Source: Hyphomicrobiales bacterium
Lineage (GTDB): Bacteria > Pseudomonadota > Alphaproteobacteria > Rhizobiales > Beijerinckiaceae
DNA length: 16,874 bases
NCBI GenBank assembly: GCA_028865375.1
Contig: JAGWKJ010000016.1
Location: 1 to 16,874, forward strand
Direction: 5' to 3'
Under the pieces are notes generated by a model, which saw only the letters and a program-made list of their open reading frames with translations, made no database searches and was not told the DNA's origin. The position numbers and the translations under genes are program-made. Positions within the stretch are counted from its first letter, which is position 1, and each line of letters starts with the position of its first letter. Below, piece by piece: positions 1-7,429 of the stretch.

Positions 1-217
1 CCGGCGCCGCGCGCACCGGGCCGAGATCGACCGCGAGCAGGCGCGCATGCGCGCGGTCCGACAGGCCGAGCGCGAGGTGCACGACGCCGGCGGGCTCGGG
101 CAGGTCGTCGACATAGGCCGCCGCGCCGCGCACGTGCTTCTCCGCGCTGTCGTGCGCGATCGCGGCGCCGACCTGCGCCGACCCAGAAGCCGGTCGATGG
201 GGCGGGCGATCAAGCAT
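1..217 (-). CDS. xdhB: Xanthine dehydrogenase molybdopterin-binding subunit, N-terminal fragment (continues beyond the window)
   Basis: This is the first 72 codons of the large subunit of a two-subunit bacterial xanthine dehydrogenase, which carries the molybdenum cofactor and oxidises hypoxanthine and xanthine to urate in the cytoplasm. The translation shows the typical N-terminus: AAIAHDSAEKHVRGAAAYVD, then a DLPEPAG stretch, then LALGLSDRAHARL, matching the start of the aldehyde oxidase/xanthine dehydrogenase a/b hammerhead domain. The ATG at 217-215 overlaps the end of xdhA by 8 nt, which suggests translational coupling. The Mo-binding and catalytic regions lie outside the window. The call rests on the N-terminal motif and on xdhA immediately upstream. 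Confidence 0.88.
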   Translation of the reverse strand, partial: MLDRPPHRPASGSAQVGAAIAHDSAEKHVRGAAAYVDDLPEPAGVVHLALGLSDRAHARLLAVDLGPVRAAP

Positions 218-1697
218 GGGCGTCCTCCGCCAGTCGTCCGGCGACGCGCGCGGGTCCGTGGGCGACTTCGCGCGCGAAGCGACGCAGCAGGTTGGCCGCG
301 ACGAGCGCGCGATAGCGCGCCGAGGCGCGGTGGTCGTCGAGCGGCGCGAAATCGAGCGCGCGCACGGCCGCCTCGGCCGCGTCTCCGTCGAACGGCCGGC
401 CGACCAGCGCGCGTTCGGCCGCCGACGCGCGTTTGGGCGTGCCGGCCATGCCGCCGAAGGCGAGCCGCGCTTCCTCCACGCGACCGTCCGCGCCGAGGTC
501 GAGCCGGAACGCGCCGGCGAGCGTCGAGATGTCCTCGTCGAAGCGCTTGGTCACCTTGGAGGCGTGGAACAGCGTGTGCGGGCCGGGCTTGCGCGCGATG
601 ACGTCGAGCACGAACTCGCCGGGGCGGCGGTCCTGCTTGCCGTAGGCGACGAAAAAATCCTCCAGCGGCATCGCGCGCACCTCGTCGCCGCGCCGCAGAC
701 GCAGGGTCGCGCCGAGCGCGATCAGCAACGGCGGCAGGTCGCCGATGGGCGAGCCGTTGGCGACGTTGCCGCCGACGGTGCCGGCGTTGCGCACCTGCGC
801 GCCGCCGAACCGGCGCAGCCATTCGTCGATCTGCGGATCGAGCGCGCCGAGGACCTCGCGCGCGCGGGCGATCGTGACCCCTGCGCCGAGGCGGATTTCG
901 CCGCCGAGGTCCTCGATCGCGTCCAAGCCTCGCACGCGGCCGAGCAGGATCGCGACGGCGGGCCGTTGCAGCGCCTTGGTCAGGCGAAGTCCGACGTCGG
1001 TCGCGCCCGCGATAAGGACGGCGTCGGGATTGGCGATGCAGAGCGCCGCGAGGCCGTCGAGGTCGACCGGCGCGTGCAGCGTCCGCCCGCCGGCCGCGAT
1101 TTCGAGCGGCGCGCCGTCGTCGAGCGCGGCAAGCCGTGCCGCGACCTCGGCGACCCGCGCGCCGCGCGGATCGGCGGCCTTCGGCGCCGCGGCGGCGTCC
1201 ATCGCGGCGGCGACGATCGGCGCGTAGCCGGTGCAGCGGCACAGGTTGCCGGCCAGCGCGTCCTCGACGGCGGCCTCGTCCGTCGCGCCGCCGCCGCGCC
1301 ATTGCGCGTAGAGCGACATCACGATGCCCGGCGTGCAGAAGCCGCATTGCGATCCGTGGCGCGCGACCATCGCCGCCTGGACGGGATGCATCGCGCCGTC
1401 GGCGCCGCCGACATGCTCGATCGTCAGCACGTGCAGGCCGTCGAGCGCGGCCAATGGCAGGATGCAGGAATCCATCGCCTCGTAAGCGACGACGACCCCC
1501 CGCGCGCGACCGACGGCGACGGTGCAGGCGCCGCAATCGCCCTCCGCGCAGCCCTCCTTCGTGCCGACGAGCCGCCGGTCCTCGCGCAGGAAGTCGAGCA
1601 ACGTGCGCGTCGGGTCGGTGGGCGCGACCGCCACCGCCTCGTCGCCGAGCAGGAAGCGGACTTCGCGCCTCGGCGGGGGGACGTCGTGGCCGGTCAT
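210..1697 (-). CDS. xdhA: Xanthine dehydrogenase small subunit (2Fe-2S and FAD)
   Basis: The 495-aa small subunit passes electrons from the Mo site through two [2Fe-2S] clusters to FAD and NAD+. A plant-type ferredoxin domain (about residues 10-90) has C50, C55, C58 and C78. The second cluster domain (about 100-165) has C118, C121, C153 and C155 in QCGFC and NLCRC contexts. The FAD-binding domain (about 195-370) contains NAGTVGGNVANGSPIGD near 304-320. The CO dehydrogenase flavoprotein C-terminal domain follows. Order and length fit XdhA of the Rhodobacter type. The ATG at 1697 gives a family-typical N-terminus. No Shine-Dalgarno stands out just upstream, so the message could be leaderless or start slightly differently. 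The gene runs directly into xdhB. Confidence 0.95.
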   Translation of the reverse strand: MTGHDVPPPRREVRFLLGDEAVAVAPTDPTRTLLDFLREDRRLVGTKEGCAEGDCGACTVAVGRARGVVVAYEAMDSCILPLAALDGLHVLTIEHVGGADGAMHPVQAAMVARHGSQCGFCTPGIVMSLYAQWRGGGATDEAAVEDALAGNLCRCTGYAPIVAAAMDAAAAPKAADPRGARVAEVAARLAALDDGAPLEIAAGGRTLHAPVDLDGLAALCIANPDAVLIAGATDVGLRLTKALQRPAVAILLGRVRGLDAIEDLGGEIRLGAGVTIARAREVLGALDPQIDEWLRRFGGAQVRNAGTVGGNVANGSPIGDLPPLLIALGATLRLRRGDEVRAMPLEDFFVAYGKQDRRPGEFVLDVIARKPGPHTLFHASKVTKRFDEDISTLAGAFRLDLGADGRVEEARLAFGGMAGTPKRASAAERALVGRPFDGDAAEAAVRALDFAPLDDHRASARYRALVAANLLRRFAREVAHGPARVAGRLAEDAHA

Positions 1698-1974
1698 GGC
1701 GCCATCATCGCGCTTGGGGGGCGGCCCGTAAAGCGCGGTTGCAATGCTGCTGTCGTCGTCCCTCGCCCTCCCCGTCTTGTCGAGGAGCGGAGCGACGAAG
1801 CTGTCCAGCGTCCGTCGTCATGGCACGGGACTTTGCCATGGGTCCGGATTGCGTCGCTTCGCCCCCAAAGACGGCGGAAGATCGGGCGCGATGACGGCGA
1901 TGTCCGCCGGCGCCCCAAACGCGAGGACGCCCCGCCTTTCCCTCGCGCCTTAGCTTGGGCTATCGCTGCGCGCC
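1698..1974. other. Intergenic region between divergent xdhA and trpF
   Basis: About 277 bp with no convincing gene. It holds the promoter regions of xdhA (minus) and trpF (plus), and most of it is taken up by a 103-bp palindromic repeat at 1772-1874, listed separately. Short frames here coincide with the repeat arms and are not coding. No strong -35/-10 pair was recognised for either gene. Confidence 0.6.
1772..1874. repeat. 103-bp extragenic palindromic repeat, copy A
   Basis: The left arm begins CCGTCTTGTCGAGGAGCGGA and runs to about 1807. The right arm (about 1844-1874) contains GGATTGCGTCGCTTCG and ends AAAGACGG, so the ends are imperfect inverted copies of each other. A second element at 15662-15764 has exactly the same length and very similar arms. 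The arms belong to the type GTC-TTGCGAGGAGCG-AAGC-AATCCAG, which is scattered between genes in many alphaproteobacterial chromosomes. It could fold as a long stem in RNA. It carries no coding sequence. Confidence 0.8.
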
Positions 1975-2631
1975 ATGGCGCGCGCGACCCCCCTCGTGAA
2001 GATCTGCGGCCTCTCGACGCCCGAGACGGTCGAGGCCGCGCTGGCGGCCGGCGCCGACATGGTCGGCTTCGTGTTCTTCGCCAAGAGCCCGCGCAACGTC
2101 GCGCCGGAGACGGCCGGCGCGCTGGCCGCGCCCGCGCGCGGCCGCGCCCGCGTCGTCGCGCTCACCGTCGACGCCGACGACGCGCTGATCGAGGCCATCG
2201 GCGCGGCGCTCGCCCCCGACCTGCACCAGCTGCACGGCCGAGAGAGTCCCGCCCGCGCAGCCGCGATCCGCGACCGCTCGGGCGTTCCCGCGATGAAGGC
2301 GCTGGCGGTCGCGGCACGCACCGACGTCGCGGCCGCCGAGGCCTATGCCGACGCGGTCGAGCGCATCCTGTTCGACGCCAAGCCGCCGAGGGACTCGGCC
2401 CTGCCCGGCGGCAACGGCCGCGCCTTCGATTGGTCGCTGCTCGCCGGTTACGCGGGCGCCACGCCTTGGATGCTGTCGGGCGGGCTCGGCCCGGACAACG
2501 TCGCCGAAGCGATCCGGATCTCGGGCGCGCGCGAAGTCGACGTGTCGTCAGGCGTAGAGTCGGCGCCCGGCGTCAAGGACGTAGGCTTGATCCGCGCCTT
2601 CGTGGCCGCGGCGAAGGCCGCACGCGGTTGA
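1975..2631 (+). CDS. trpF: Phosphoribosylanthranilate isomerase
   Basis: The 218-aa (beta/alpha)8-barrel enzyme converts N-(5-phosphoribosyl)anthranilate to 1-(2-carboxyphenylamino)-1-deoxyribulose 5-phosphate in tryptophan synthesis. The N-terminal LVKICGLSTPETVEAAL holds the catalytic Cys (C11). D134 in ILFDAKPPRDSALPGGNG is the expected catalytic Asp. LSGGLGPDNV (167-176) and DVSSGVE (189-195) form the phosphate-binding C-terminal loops. Length is normal for the family. No clear Shine-Dalgarno precedes the ATG, but this is the first ATG and gives the family-typical short N-terminus. It stands alone here: the trpB and trpA that often follow trpF are absent, and a tRNA gene comes 35 bp downstream instead. 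Confidence 0.95.
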   Translation: MARATPLVKICGLSTPETVEAALAAGADMVGFVFFAKSPRNVAPETAGALAAPARGRARVVALTVDADDALIEAIGAALAPDLHQLHGRESPARAAAIRDRSGVPAMKALAVAARTDVAAAEAYADAVERILFDAKPPRDSALPGGNGRAFDWSLLAGYAGATPWMLSGGLGPDNVAEAIRISGAREVDVSSGVESAPGVKDVGLIRAFVAAAKAARG

Positions 2632-2666
2632 CGATGGCGACGCCGCCGCTATAGGTGGCGCGCCGC

Positions 2667-2753
2667 GCGGGCGTGGCGGAATTGGCAGACGCGCCAGACT
2701 CAAAATCTGGTTCTGGTGACAGAGTGTCGGTTCGACCCCGACCGCCCGCACCA
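2667..2753 (+). tRNA. tRNA-Leu (anticodon CAA)
   Basis: A complete class II tRNA is visible. The acceptor stem is GCGGGCG (2667-2673) paired with CGCCCGC (2743-2749), followed by discriminator A and encoded CCA (2751-2753). The anticodon stem is CCAGA/TCTGG (2694-2698 and 2706-2710) with loop CTCAAAA, giving anticodon CAA at 2701-2703, which reads UUG. A long variable arm (about 2711-2725) and T arm GTCGG-TTCGACC-CCGAC complete the fold. No integrase gene or repeat of the tRNA 3' end was seen nearby, so there is no sign that it is in use as an attachment site. Confidence 0.97.
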
Positions 2754-2765
2754 TCTCATCGGGAC

Positions 2766-2780
2766 GGCCTCGCCGAGGCC
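2766..2780. terminator. Small hairpin between tRNA-Leu and the convergent transpeptidase gene
   Basis: GGCCTC-GCC-GAGGCC forms a perfect 6-bp stem with a 3-nt loop, 13 nt after the tRNA CCA and just past the stop of the opposing gene. It has no T tract on either strand, so its role as a terminator is a guess from position. Confidence 0.3.
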
Positions 2781-2788
2781 TGCGCGGG

Positions 2789-4204
2789 TCACTCCGCCAG
2801 CGCGTCCATCGTCGGATCGACGCCGAAGCGGCGGTCGATCGGCCGCAGCGCCAGCGCCCGCAGGCCCATCGCCCGCCCGAAGGACAGCGGTTCGTCGGCG
2901 GCGGCCTGCTGGCCGTCGGCGGGACGCGAAGGCGGAAGCGGCGCGGCGGCGGCCGGTTGCAACAGGTCGACCGGCGGGGCGTCGGCGACCGGCTTCTTCT
3001 TGCCGAACAGCGCGAACAACCCGTCGAGCGGCGACCCGCCCGCCGCCGGCGCCTTGGCGGCCGGCGCCTGCGCCGTCAGGCTCGCGGGCACCAAAGTGAC
3101 CGGTGGCGCGGAAGCGGCGACGCTGGCGACAGGCTTGGCGACCGTCGGCTTGGCGATGGCCGTGACGATCGGATTGCCTTTGGCGTCGAGCGGCACGATC
3201 TGGGGGCCCGACGCGATCGCGTCGGGCCGGCTCATCGGCTCGCCGTCGGTGGCGAAGGCCGCGTTCTGTCCGCCGTCGGCATAGACGACCCGGACCGGCT
3301 GCAAGCCGCCCTGCACGAGGGCCGCCACCTTGGCGTCGTCGGCCTGTTCCTTCGAGGCCACCGCCGCCTCCACGCGCGGGTCGCCCGTCAGCGCGGGACA
3401 CGGCCCGCCCATCGGCGCGCGGCCGCCGGCGCCGGTGACGCCGAAATGGTAATGCCCGCCGCACACCGCTACCACGGGCGGTCGCCGCGTGACGTCGAAA
3501 TGGTCGACGCCGACCTTGAGCTCGCGCCAGAACGCGATGTTGCGGTCCTCGCGCATGGCGGCGAGGTTCTTGGCCGTCATGCGGAAGGGCAGCGCCTGCA
3601 TCTGGATTTCGCGCTGCCCGCCGGCGAAGGCCTCGCGGGCGAGCGCGTAGATCTCGCCGATCTGCTTGTCGGTCATCGAAAAGCAGCCGGCCGACGAACA
3701 GACGCCGTGGACCATGATCGAGCCGCCGCTCCGCCCGTGCTCGCGGTCGTAGGCGTTGGGATAGCCGACGTTGAACGACAGGTAGTAGTGCGAATTCGGG
3801 TTCATCTGCGCGGGCGTGATCGAATAGAACCCCTCGGGCACCTGGCGGTCGCCTTCGCGCATCTTGGGGCCGAGCTGGCCCGACCAGCGACAGATCGGGA
3901 ACGTCTTCAGGTAGCGATAGCGGCCGGTGGAATCCGCCTTCCAGATCTCGAGCGTCGCGTCCTTCTTGTAGGTGCGGATGAGGATCGGCGAGGAATCGGT
4001 CATGTCCTTGGCGCGCATCAGCGCCTCGGTGTCGCCGGGGATGGGCGCATAGGCGCGGTTGGAATAGTCGGTCGCGCCCTCGCAACCGGCCAAAGCCAAG
4101 CCGCCCACCGCCAGCGCGGCGGCGAGAGCGAAACGCGTGGCGGCGCCATTGGCGAGCGATTTCGTCGACGCTTCGGCCGACTTCATGACGATCAGGTTGG
4201 ACAT
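2789..4204 (-). CDS. YkuD-family L,D-transpeptidase (YafK/DpaA-like) lipoprotein
   Basis: The 471-aa protein begins with a lipoprotein signal: hydrophobic residues 24-40 ending in LALAGC, so C41 would be lipidated and the protein would act at the cell envelope. The YkuD catalytic domain spans roughly 70-255. Its active-site motif is HGVCSSAGCFSM, with H166 and the catalytic Cys C174. Nearby family signatures are FPICRWSGQLGPKM and VGYPNAYDREHG. Such enzymes form or cut cross-links at meso-diaminopimelate in peptidoglycan; the closest named relative by motif is E. coli YafK/DpaA, which detaches Braun lipoprotein. Residues from about 290 onward are a long Ala/Pro/Val-rich tail without a recognised domain. 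The start at 4204 has GAGGGG upstream; M7 is an alternative. Whether it acts as a transpeptidase or a hydrolase cannot be told from sequence. Confidence 0.85.
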   Translation of the reverse strand: MSNLIVMKSAEASTKSLANGAATRFALAAALAVGGLALAGCEGATDYSNRAYAPIPGDTEALMRAKDMTDSSPILIRTYKKDATLEIWKADSTGRYRYLKTFPICRWSGQLGPKMREGDRQVPEGFYSITPAQMNPNSHYYLSFNVGYPNAYDREHGRSGGSIMVHGVCSSAGCFSMTDKQIGEIYALAREAFAGGQREIQMQALPFRMTAKNLAAMREDRNIAFWRELKVGVDHFDVTRRPPVVAVCGGHYHFGVTGAGGRAPMGGPCPALTGDPRVEAAVASKEQADDAKVAALVQGGLQPVRVVYADGGQNAAFATDGEPMSRPDAIASGPQIVPLDAKGNPIVTAIAKPTVAKPVASVAASAPPVTLVPASLTAQAPAAKAPAAGGSPLDGLFALFGKKKPVADAPPVDLLQPAAAAPLPPSRPADGQQAAADEPLSFGRAMGLRALALRPIDRRFGVDPTMDALAE

Positions 4205-4269
4205 CAGGCCCCTCGACCCCTTGGCCGCTCGGATAGCGCCAGACTGCGTCGAAAATCCAAAGATTCCTT

Positions 4270-4310
4270 AACCTTGGTGACTAGCACGGGGAAAACCGCG
4301 CAACAAGGTT
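4270..4310 (-). terminator. Nested hairpin downstream of accA
   Basis: On the minus strand AACCTTG and CAAGGTT form a 7-bp outer stem (4304-4310 with 4270-4276), and GCGCGG/CCGTGC forms an inner stem around a T-rich loop. It lies just after the accA stop and before the transpeptidase gene. No U tract follows, so it may be a weak terminator, a processing signal or a leader structure. Confidence 0.35.
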
Positions 4311-4333
4311 GACGAACCGTTTCCGCCGGCCGC

Positions 4334-5287
4334 TCAGATCTTGCGGCCGATGGCCAAGAATCTCTCGGCCCGCGCCTCGCGCGCCTGGTCGGGCGTGAGG
4401 TTCGAGAGCTGGGCGAACGCCTCGTCGAGCGCCTTGCCCGTCGCCGCGATGGCGGCGGCGGGGTCGCGATGGGCGCCGCCGAGCGGTTCGGGCACGATCG
4501 CGTCGACGATGCCGAATTTCACGAGGTCCTGCGCCGTGATCCGCATCGCGGTGGCGGCTTCCTGCGCGTGGGCGCTGTCGCGCCACAGGATCGAGGAGGC
4601 GCCCTCCGGCGAGATCACCGAATAGATTGCGTGCTCCAGCATCAGCACCTTGTTGGTGGCGGCGATGGCGATGGCGCCGCCCGAGCCGCCCTCCCCGATG
4701 ATGACCGACACGCTGGGCGCGCCGAGCTGGAGGCAGGCCTCGGTCGAGCGCGCGATGGCCTCGGCCTGGCCGCGCGCCTCCGCCTCGATGCCGGGAAAGG
4801 CGCCGGCCGTGTCGACGAAGGCGACGCAAGGCAGGCCGAAGCGGTCGGCGAGTTCCATCAGGCGCGTCGCCTTGCGATAGCCTTCCGGCTTGGGCATCCC
4901 GAAATTGTGCTTGAGGCGGGTTTCCGTGTCCGAGCCCTTTTCCTGGCCCATGACGCAGATCGCCTGGCCGCGAAAACGGCCGAAACCGCACACGATGGCG
5001 GCGTCCTCGCCGAACGAGCGGTCGCCCGCCATCGGCGTGAATTCCTCGATCAGGCCGGCCACGTAGTCGAGGCAATGGGGCCGCGCCTTGAAGCGCGCGA
5101 CTTCGGCCTTCTGCCACGGCGTGAGGTTGGAATAGAGGTCGACCAGCGCCTTCTGCGATTTGGCCTCGAGCCGGGCGAGGTCGTCGCCGATGGCGACCGC
5201 GCCGCCCTTGTCGCCGACCGCGCGCAATTCCTCGATCTTGGCGTCGAGCTCGGCCAAAGGCTGCTCGAAGCTCAAATAACTGCGCAT
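4334..5287 (-). CDS. accA: Acetyl-CoA carboxylase carboxyltransferase, alpha subunit
   Basis: The 317-aa AccA works with AccD to transfer the carboxyl group from carboxybiotin on AccB to acetyl-CoA, making malonyl-CoA for fatty acid synthesis in the cytoplasm. The N-terminal MRSYLSFEQPLAELDAKIEE is family-typical. The crotonase-fold core contains FVDTAGAFPGIEAEARGQ (157-174), the glycine-rich oxyanion motif GEGGSGGAIAIA (198-209) and SPEGASSILW (226-235). Full length. A GGGAG Shine-Dalgarno sits 5 nt before the ATG. It is a single gene, with accD not in the window, and has a promoter-like sequence upstream (5326-5355). Confidence 0.97.
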   Translation of the reverse strand: MRSYLSFEQPLAELDAKIEELRAVGDKGGAVAIGDDLARLEAKSQKALVDLYSNLTPWQKAEVARFKARPHCLDYVAGLIEEFTPMAGDRSFGEDAAIVCGFGRFRGQAICVMGQEKGSDTETRLKHNFGMPKPEGYRKATRLMELADRFGLPCVAFVDTAGAFPGIEAEARGQAEAIARSTEACLQLGAPSVSVIIGEGGSGGAIAIAATNKVLMLEHAIYSVISPEGASSILWRDSAHAQEAATAMRITAQDLVKFGIVDAIVPEPLGGAHRDPAAAIAATGKALDEAFAQLSNLTPDQAREARAERFLAIGRKI

Positions 5288-5325
5288 CGCCGCTCCCGCA
5301 CGGCGCGCCCTCGCGCGCGGGCGAG

Positions 5326-5355
5326 GTTAAACGCGGGCGGGGCCGCGCGTGTCAA
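5326..5355 (-). promoter_or_regulatory. Candidate sigma-70 promoter for accA
   Basis: On the minus strand a perfect -35 hexamer TTGACA (5355-5350) is followed after 18 nt by TTTAAC (5331-5326). Transcription would start about 35 nt before the accA ATG. The AT-containing -10 stands out in an otherwise very GC-rich 80-bp gap between yebC and accA. Confidence 0.5.
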
Positions 5356-5368
5356 GGCGCTGACCCCT

Positions 5369-6115
5369 TCACGCCCCCATCTTCGCCACCAGCGCGTCGG
5401 AGACCTCGAAATTGGCGTAGACGTTCTGCACGTCGTCGTTGTCTTCCAGCGAGCCGATCAGGCGCAGGATCTTCTCGCCCGCCTCGTCGTCGACCGCGAC
5501 CATGTTTTGCGGGCGCCAGACGATGGACGCCTTGCGCGGTTCGCCGAACTTCGCCTCCAGCGCCTTCTGCACCTCGCGCAGGCTTTCCATCGCGGTGACG
5601 ACTTCGTGGCCGTCGGGGCCCGACGCGACGTCGTCGGCGCCGGCCTCGATGGCGGCCTCCATCATCGCGTCCTCGTTCGCGGCCTTGGGATCGTATGCGA
5701 CGAGACCCACGCGATCGAACATGAAGCTCACCGCGCCGGTCTCGGCCAGCGCGCCGCCGGCTTTCGAGAAATAGGAGCGCACTTCGCCCGCCGTGCGGTT
5801 GCGGTTGTCGGTGAGCGCCTCGACGATGACGGCGACGCCGCCGGGCGCATAGCCCTCGTAGCGAACCTCGTCGTAGTTCTCGCCCTCGCCGCCGGCCGCC
5901 TTCTTGATCGCGCGCTCGATGTTGTCCTTGGGCATGTTCTCGGCGCGGGCGGCGAGCATCGCGGCGCGCAGGCGCGGGTTCATGTCGGGGTCGGGCAGGC
6001 CGAGCTTGGCCGCCACCGTGATCTCGCGCGCGAGCTTGGAGAAGAGCTTCGAGCGGATCGCGTCCTGCTTGCCCTTCTTGTGCATGATGTTCTTGAACTG
6101 GCTGTGGCCGGCCAT
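5369..6115 (-). CDS. yebC: YebC/PmpR/TACO1 family protein
   Basis: The 248-aa protein opens with the hallmark MAGHSQFKNIMHKKGKQDAI and continues with KLAREITVAAK, NPRLRAAMLAARAENMPKDN and ERAIKKAAGG, all highly conserved in the family. The family was long annotated as transcriptional regulators (PmpR). The mitochondrial homologue TACO1 is a translational activator, and recent work on bacterial members points to relief of ribosome stalling at proline-rich stretches. Length is normal and no residues look lost. It lies 50 bp downstream of the AAA ATPase gene and 81 bp upstream of accA on the same strand. The usual ruvC neighbour is not present. Confidence 0.95.
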   Translation of the reverse strand: MAGHSQFKNIMHKKGKQDAIRSKLFSKLAREITVAAKLGLPDPDMNPRLRAAMLAARAENMPKDNIERAIKKAAGGEGENYDEVRYEGYAPGGVAVIVEALTDNRNRTAGEVRSYFSKAGGALAETGAVSFMFDRVGLVAYDPKAANEDAMMEAAIEAGADDVASGPDGHEVVTAMESLREVQKALEAKFGEPRKASIVWRPQNMVAVDDEAGEKILRLIGSLEDNDDVQNVYANFEVSDALVAKMGA

Positions 6116-6141
6116 CGGTCTCTCTCGCGTCTCGTCGGTTC

Positions 6142-6160
6142 GCGCCCGGCGGGCGGGCGC
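6142..6160. terminator. GC-rich hairpin between the AAA ATPase gene and yebC
   Basis: GCGCCCG and CGGGCGC form a perfect 7-bp stem with a 5-nt loop immediately after the ATPase stop codon. There is no T tract. It may be a weak terminator or a stabilising 3' structure. Confidence 0.35.
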
Positions 6161-6165
6161 AGGGT

Positions 6166-7341
6166 TCAGTCGTCGAGGCTCATACTCCGCCGCATGAAAC
6201 CGTCAAACAGCGGGACGGTAAAGGCGACGTCGCCGTGGGCGGGGGAATAGACCATGCCCTTCTGTATGAGGCTCGCCCGCACCGGCGCGACTTGCGACGA
6301 TTCCTTTCGCAGCAAATCCGCGACGTCTCCGGACCGATAGGTCGGTCCGGGACCGAGTTCGGCCATCGCGCGCAGATAGCGACGCTCGAGCGGCGTCGTC
6401 CGGTTCAGCCTGACGCGAAAGAAACTGGCGTCGAGTGCGTGCAGCGACCTCTCCGTCGCGTCCTCCGCGACATCGGCCCCTATGGGCGTTGCCGTCGCGG
6501 CCTCCCAGCAATGCTTTCCCCATTCCTGAACGAAGTAGGGATACCCTCGGGTCTCGCGCAAAACGCGCATCGTCGCTTCTTCGGCATAGTCGACGCCGAG
6601 TCGGCGCGCCGGATCGACCAGAGCGGCCCGAGCCGCGGCCTCGTTCAATCTGTCGACTTCGACGAATTCGAACAGCCGCTCGGAATAGGACTTGGCGCGG
6701 CCGGCCAATCCCAAGAGCTGCGGCAATCCCGCGCCGAACAGGGTCACCGGGACCCCGTCTTGCGCGATCCGATGGATCGCGGCGATCAGGGCGCCCAGTT
6801 CGTCTTTCTTGATGTATTGCATTTCGTCGACGAAAAGCGCGAAGGCCCCCTTTTCCCGCCCGGCCGCCGCGCCGATCTCCACGAAGAGATCGCCGAGGTC
6901 GCGTTCCAAGTCCCCGCTGTCCGCGACCCCAAAAATCGGACCGGCGTCGATCGCGACTTCGATATCGTTGAACTTCAGCTTCATCGCCTTGCCGAAGGCC
7001 GCCAAAATGCCGAAGAGCCGGCTCTTGACGGCCGCTGCCGAGCTGATTTTCAGCAGCGCGCCGCGCAGGATGGGAACGATGATTTCCGGAAGCGAACGCC
7101 CTTCCGGCGCCTCCAAGGATGCCGTCACGATTCCGCGCGCTTCCGCGTCCGTCCGGATTTTGTTGAGCAGCACAGTCTTGCCGACGCCGCGGAGCCCGTA
7201 AAGCATCATGCCGCGGGCAGGCAGACCGTTGCGGACGCGATCAAGGGCGATGGCGCCACGCTCGACGAGTTCGTCGCGCCCCGCCAATTCCGGCGGCCGC
7301 AAGCCGGCGCCGGGCGCATAGGGATTCGTCCTCGGGTCCAT
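6166..7341 (-). CDS. Stand-alone AAA (ORC/Cdc6-like, AAA_16-type) ATPase with C-terminal winged helix
   Basis: The 391-aa protein has Walker A GLRGVGKTV (49-57), Walker B ALFVDEMQ (168-175), a sensor-1-like TLFGAG (200-205), GYPYFVQ (266-272), and a C-terminal region (about 315-385) with the look of a winged helix ending in FTVPLFDGFMRR. The N-terminal NPYAPGAGLRPPELAGRDEL resembles a widespread family annotated only as ATP-binding protein. Function is unknown; DNA binding or a signalling role is inference from the fold. Base composition is lower than in its neighbours (the 60 bases at 6961-7020 are 55% G+C, against 78% at 11041-11100 in thiO), which suggests acquisition. No partner gene is adjacent. 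The ATG at 7341 is 79 nt after an AT-rich inverted repeat begins. No good Shine-Dalgarno is seen. Confidence 0.8.
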   Translation of the reverse strand: MDPRTNPYAPGAGLRPPELAGRDELVERGAIALDRVRNGLPARGMMLYGLRGVGKTVLLNKIRTDAEARGIVTASLEAPEGRSLPEIIVPILRGALLKISSAAAVKSRLFGILAAFGKAMKLKFNDIEVAIDAGPIFGVADSGDLERDLGDLFVEIGAAAGREKGAFALFVDEMQYIKKDELGALIAAIHRIAQDGVPVTLFGAGLPQLLGLAGRAKSYSERLFEFVEVDRLNEAAARAALVDPARRLGVDYAEEATMRVLRETRGYPYFVQEWGKHCWEAATATPIGADVAEDATERSLHALDASFFRVRLNRTTPLERRYLRAMAELGPGPTYRSGDVADLLRKESSQVAPVRASLIQKGMVYSPAHGDVAFTVPLFDGFMRRSMSLDD

Positions 7342-7359
7342 CTATAAGTTCTTTATCTA

Positions 7360-7400
7360 TTTATAAGAGACATCGATAACTTCCATAATCTCCTTATAAA
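7360..7400 (-). promoter_or_regulatory. AT-rich inverted repeat and -10-like element upstream of the AAA ATPase
   Basis: TTTATAAGAGA (7360-7370) and TCTCCTTATAAA (7389-7400) are inverted copies separated by 18 bp; one arm has one extra G. On the minus strand the proximal arm contains TATAAA (7365-7360), a plausible -10, placing the start of transcription very near the ATG at 7341. No convincing -35 is present. A further TATAAG lies at 7344-7349. The arrangement resembles an operator overlapping a promoter, possibly for self-regulation or for a separate regulator. Confidence 0.4.
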
Positions 7401-7429
7401 GTCAAATCCGAAGGGTGCCTCTCTGCTCC

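Noticed and set aside
1..601. Plus-strand frames at the left edge (for example 47-601)
   Set aside because: They are antisense to xdhB and xdhA and give Arg-rich products without motifs.
216..2654. An 812-codon open frame on the plus strand opposite xdhA and running through trpF
   Set aside because: High G+C sequence leaves antisense frames open. Its product is Arg/Ala/Gly-rich with no family motif, while the opposite strand carries an unmistakable XdhA and the other phase carries TrpF.
2667..2753. tRNA-Leu as an integration site for a mobile element
   Set aside because: No integrase, no repeat of the tRNA 3' end and no compositional break follow it within the window.
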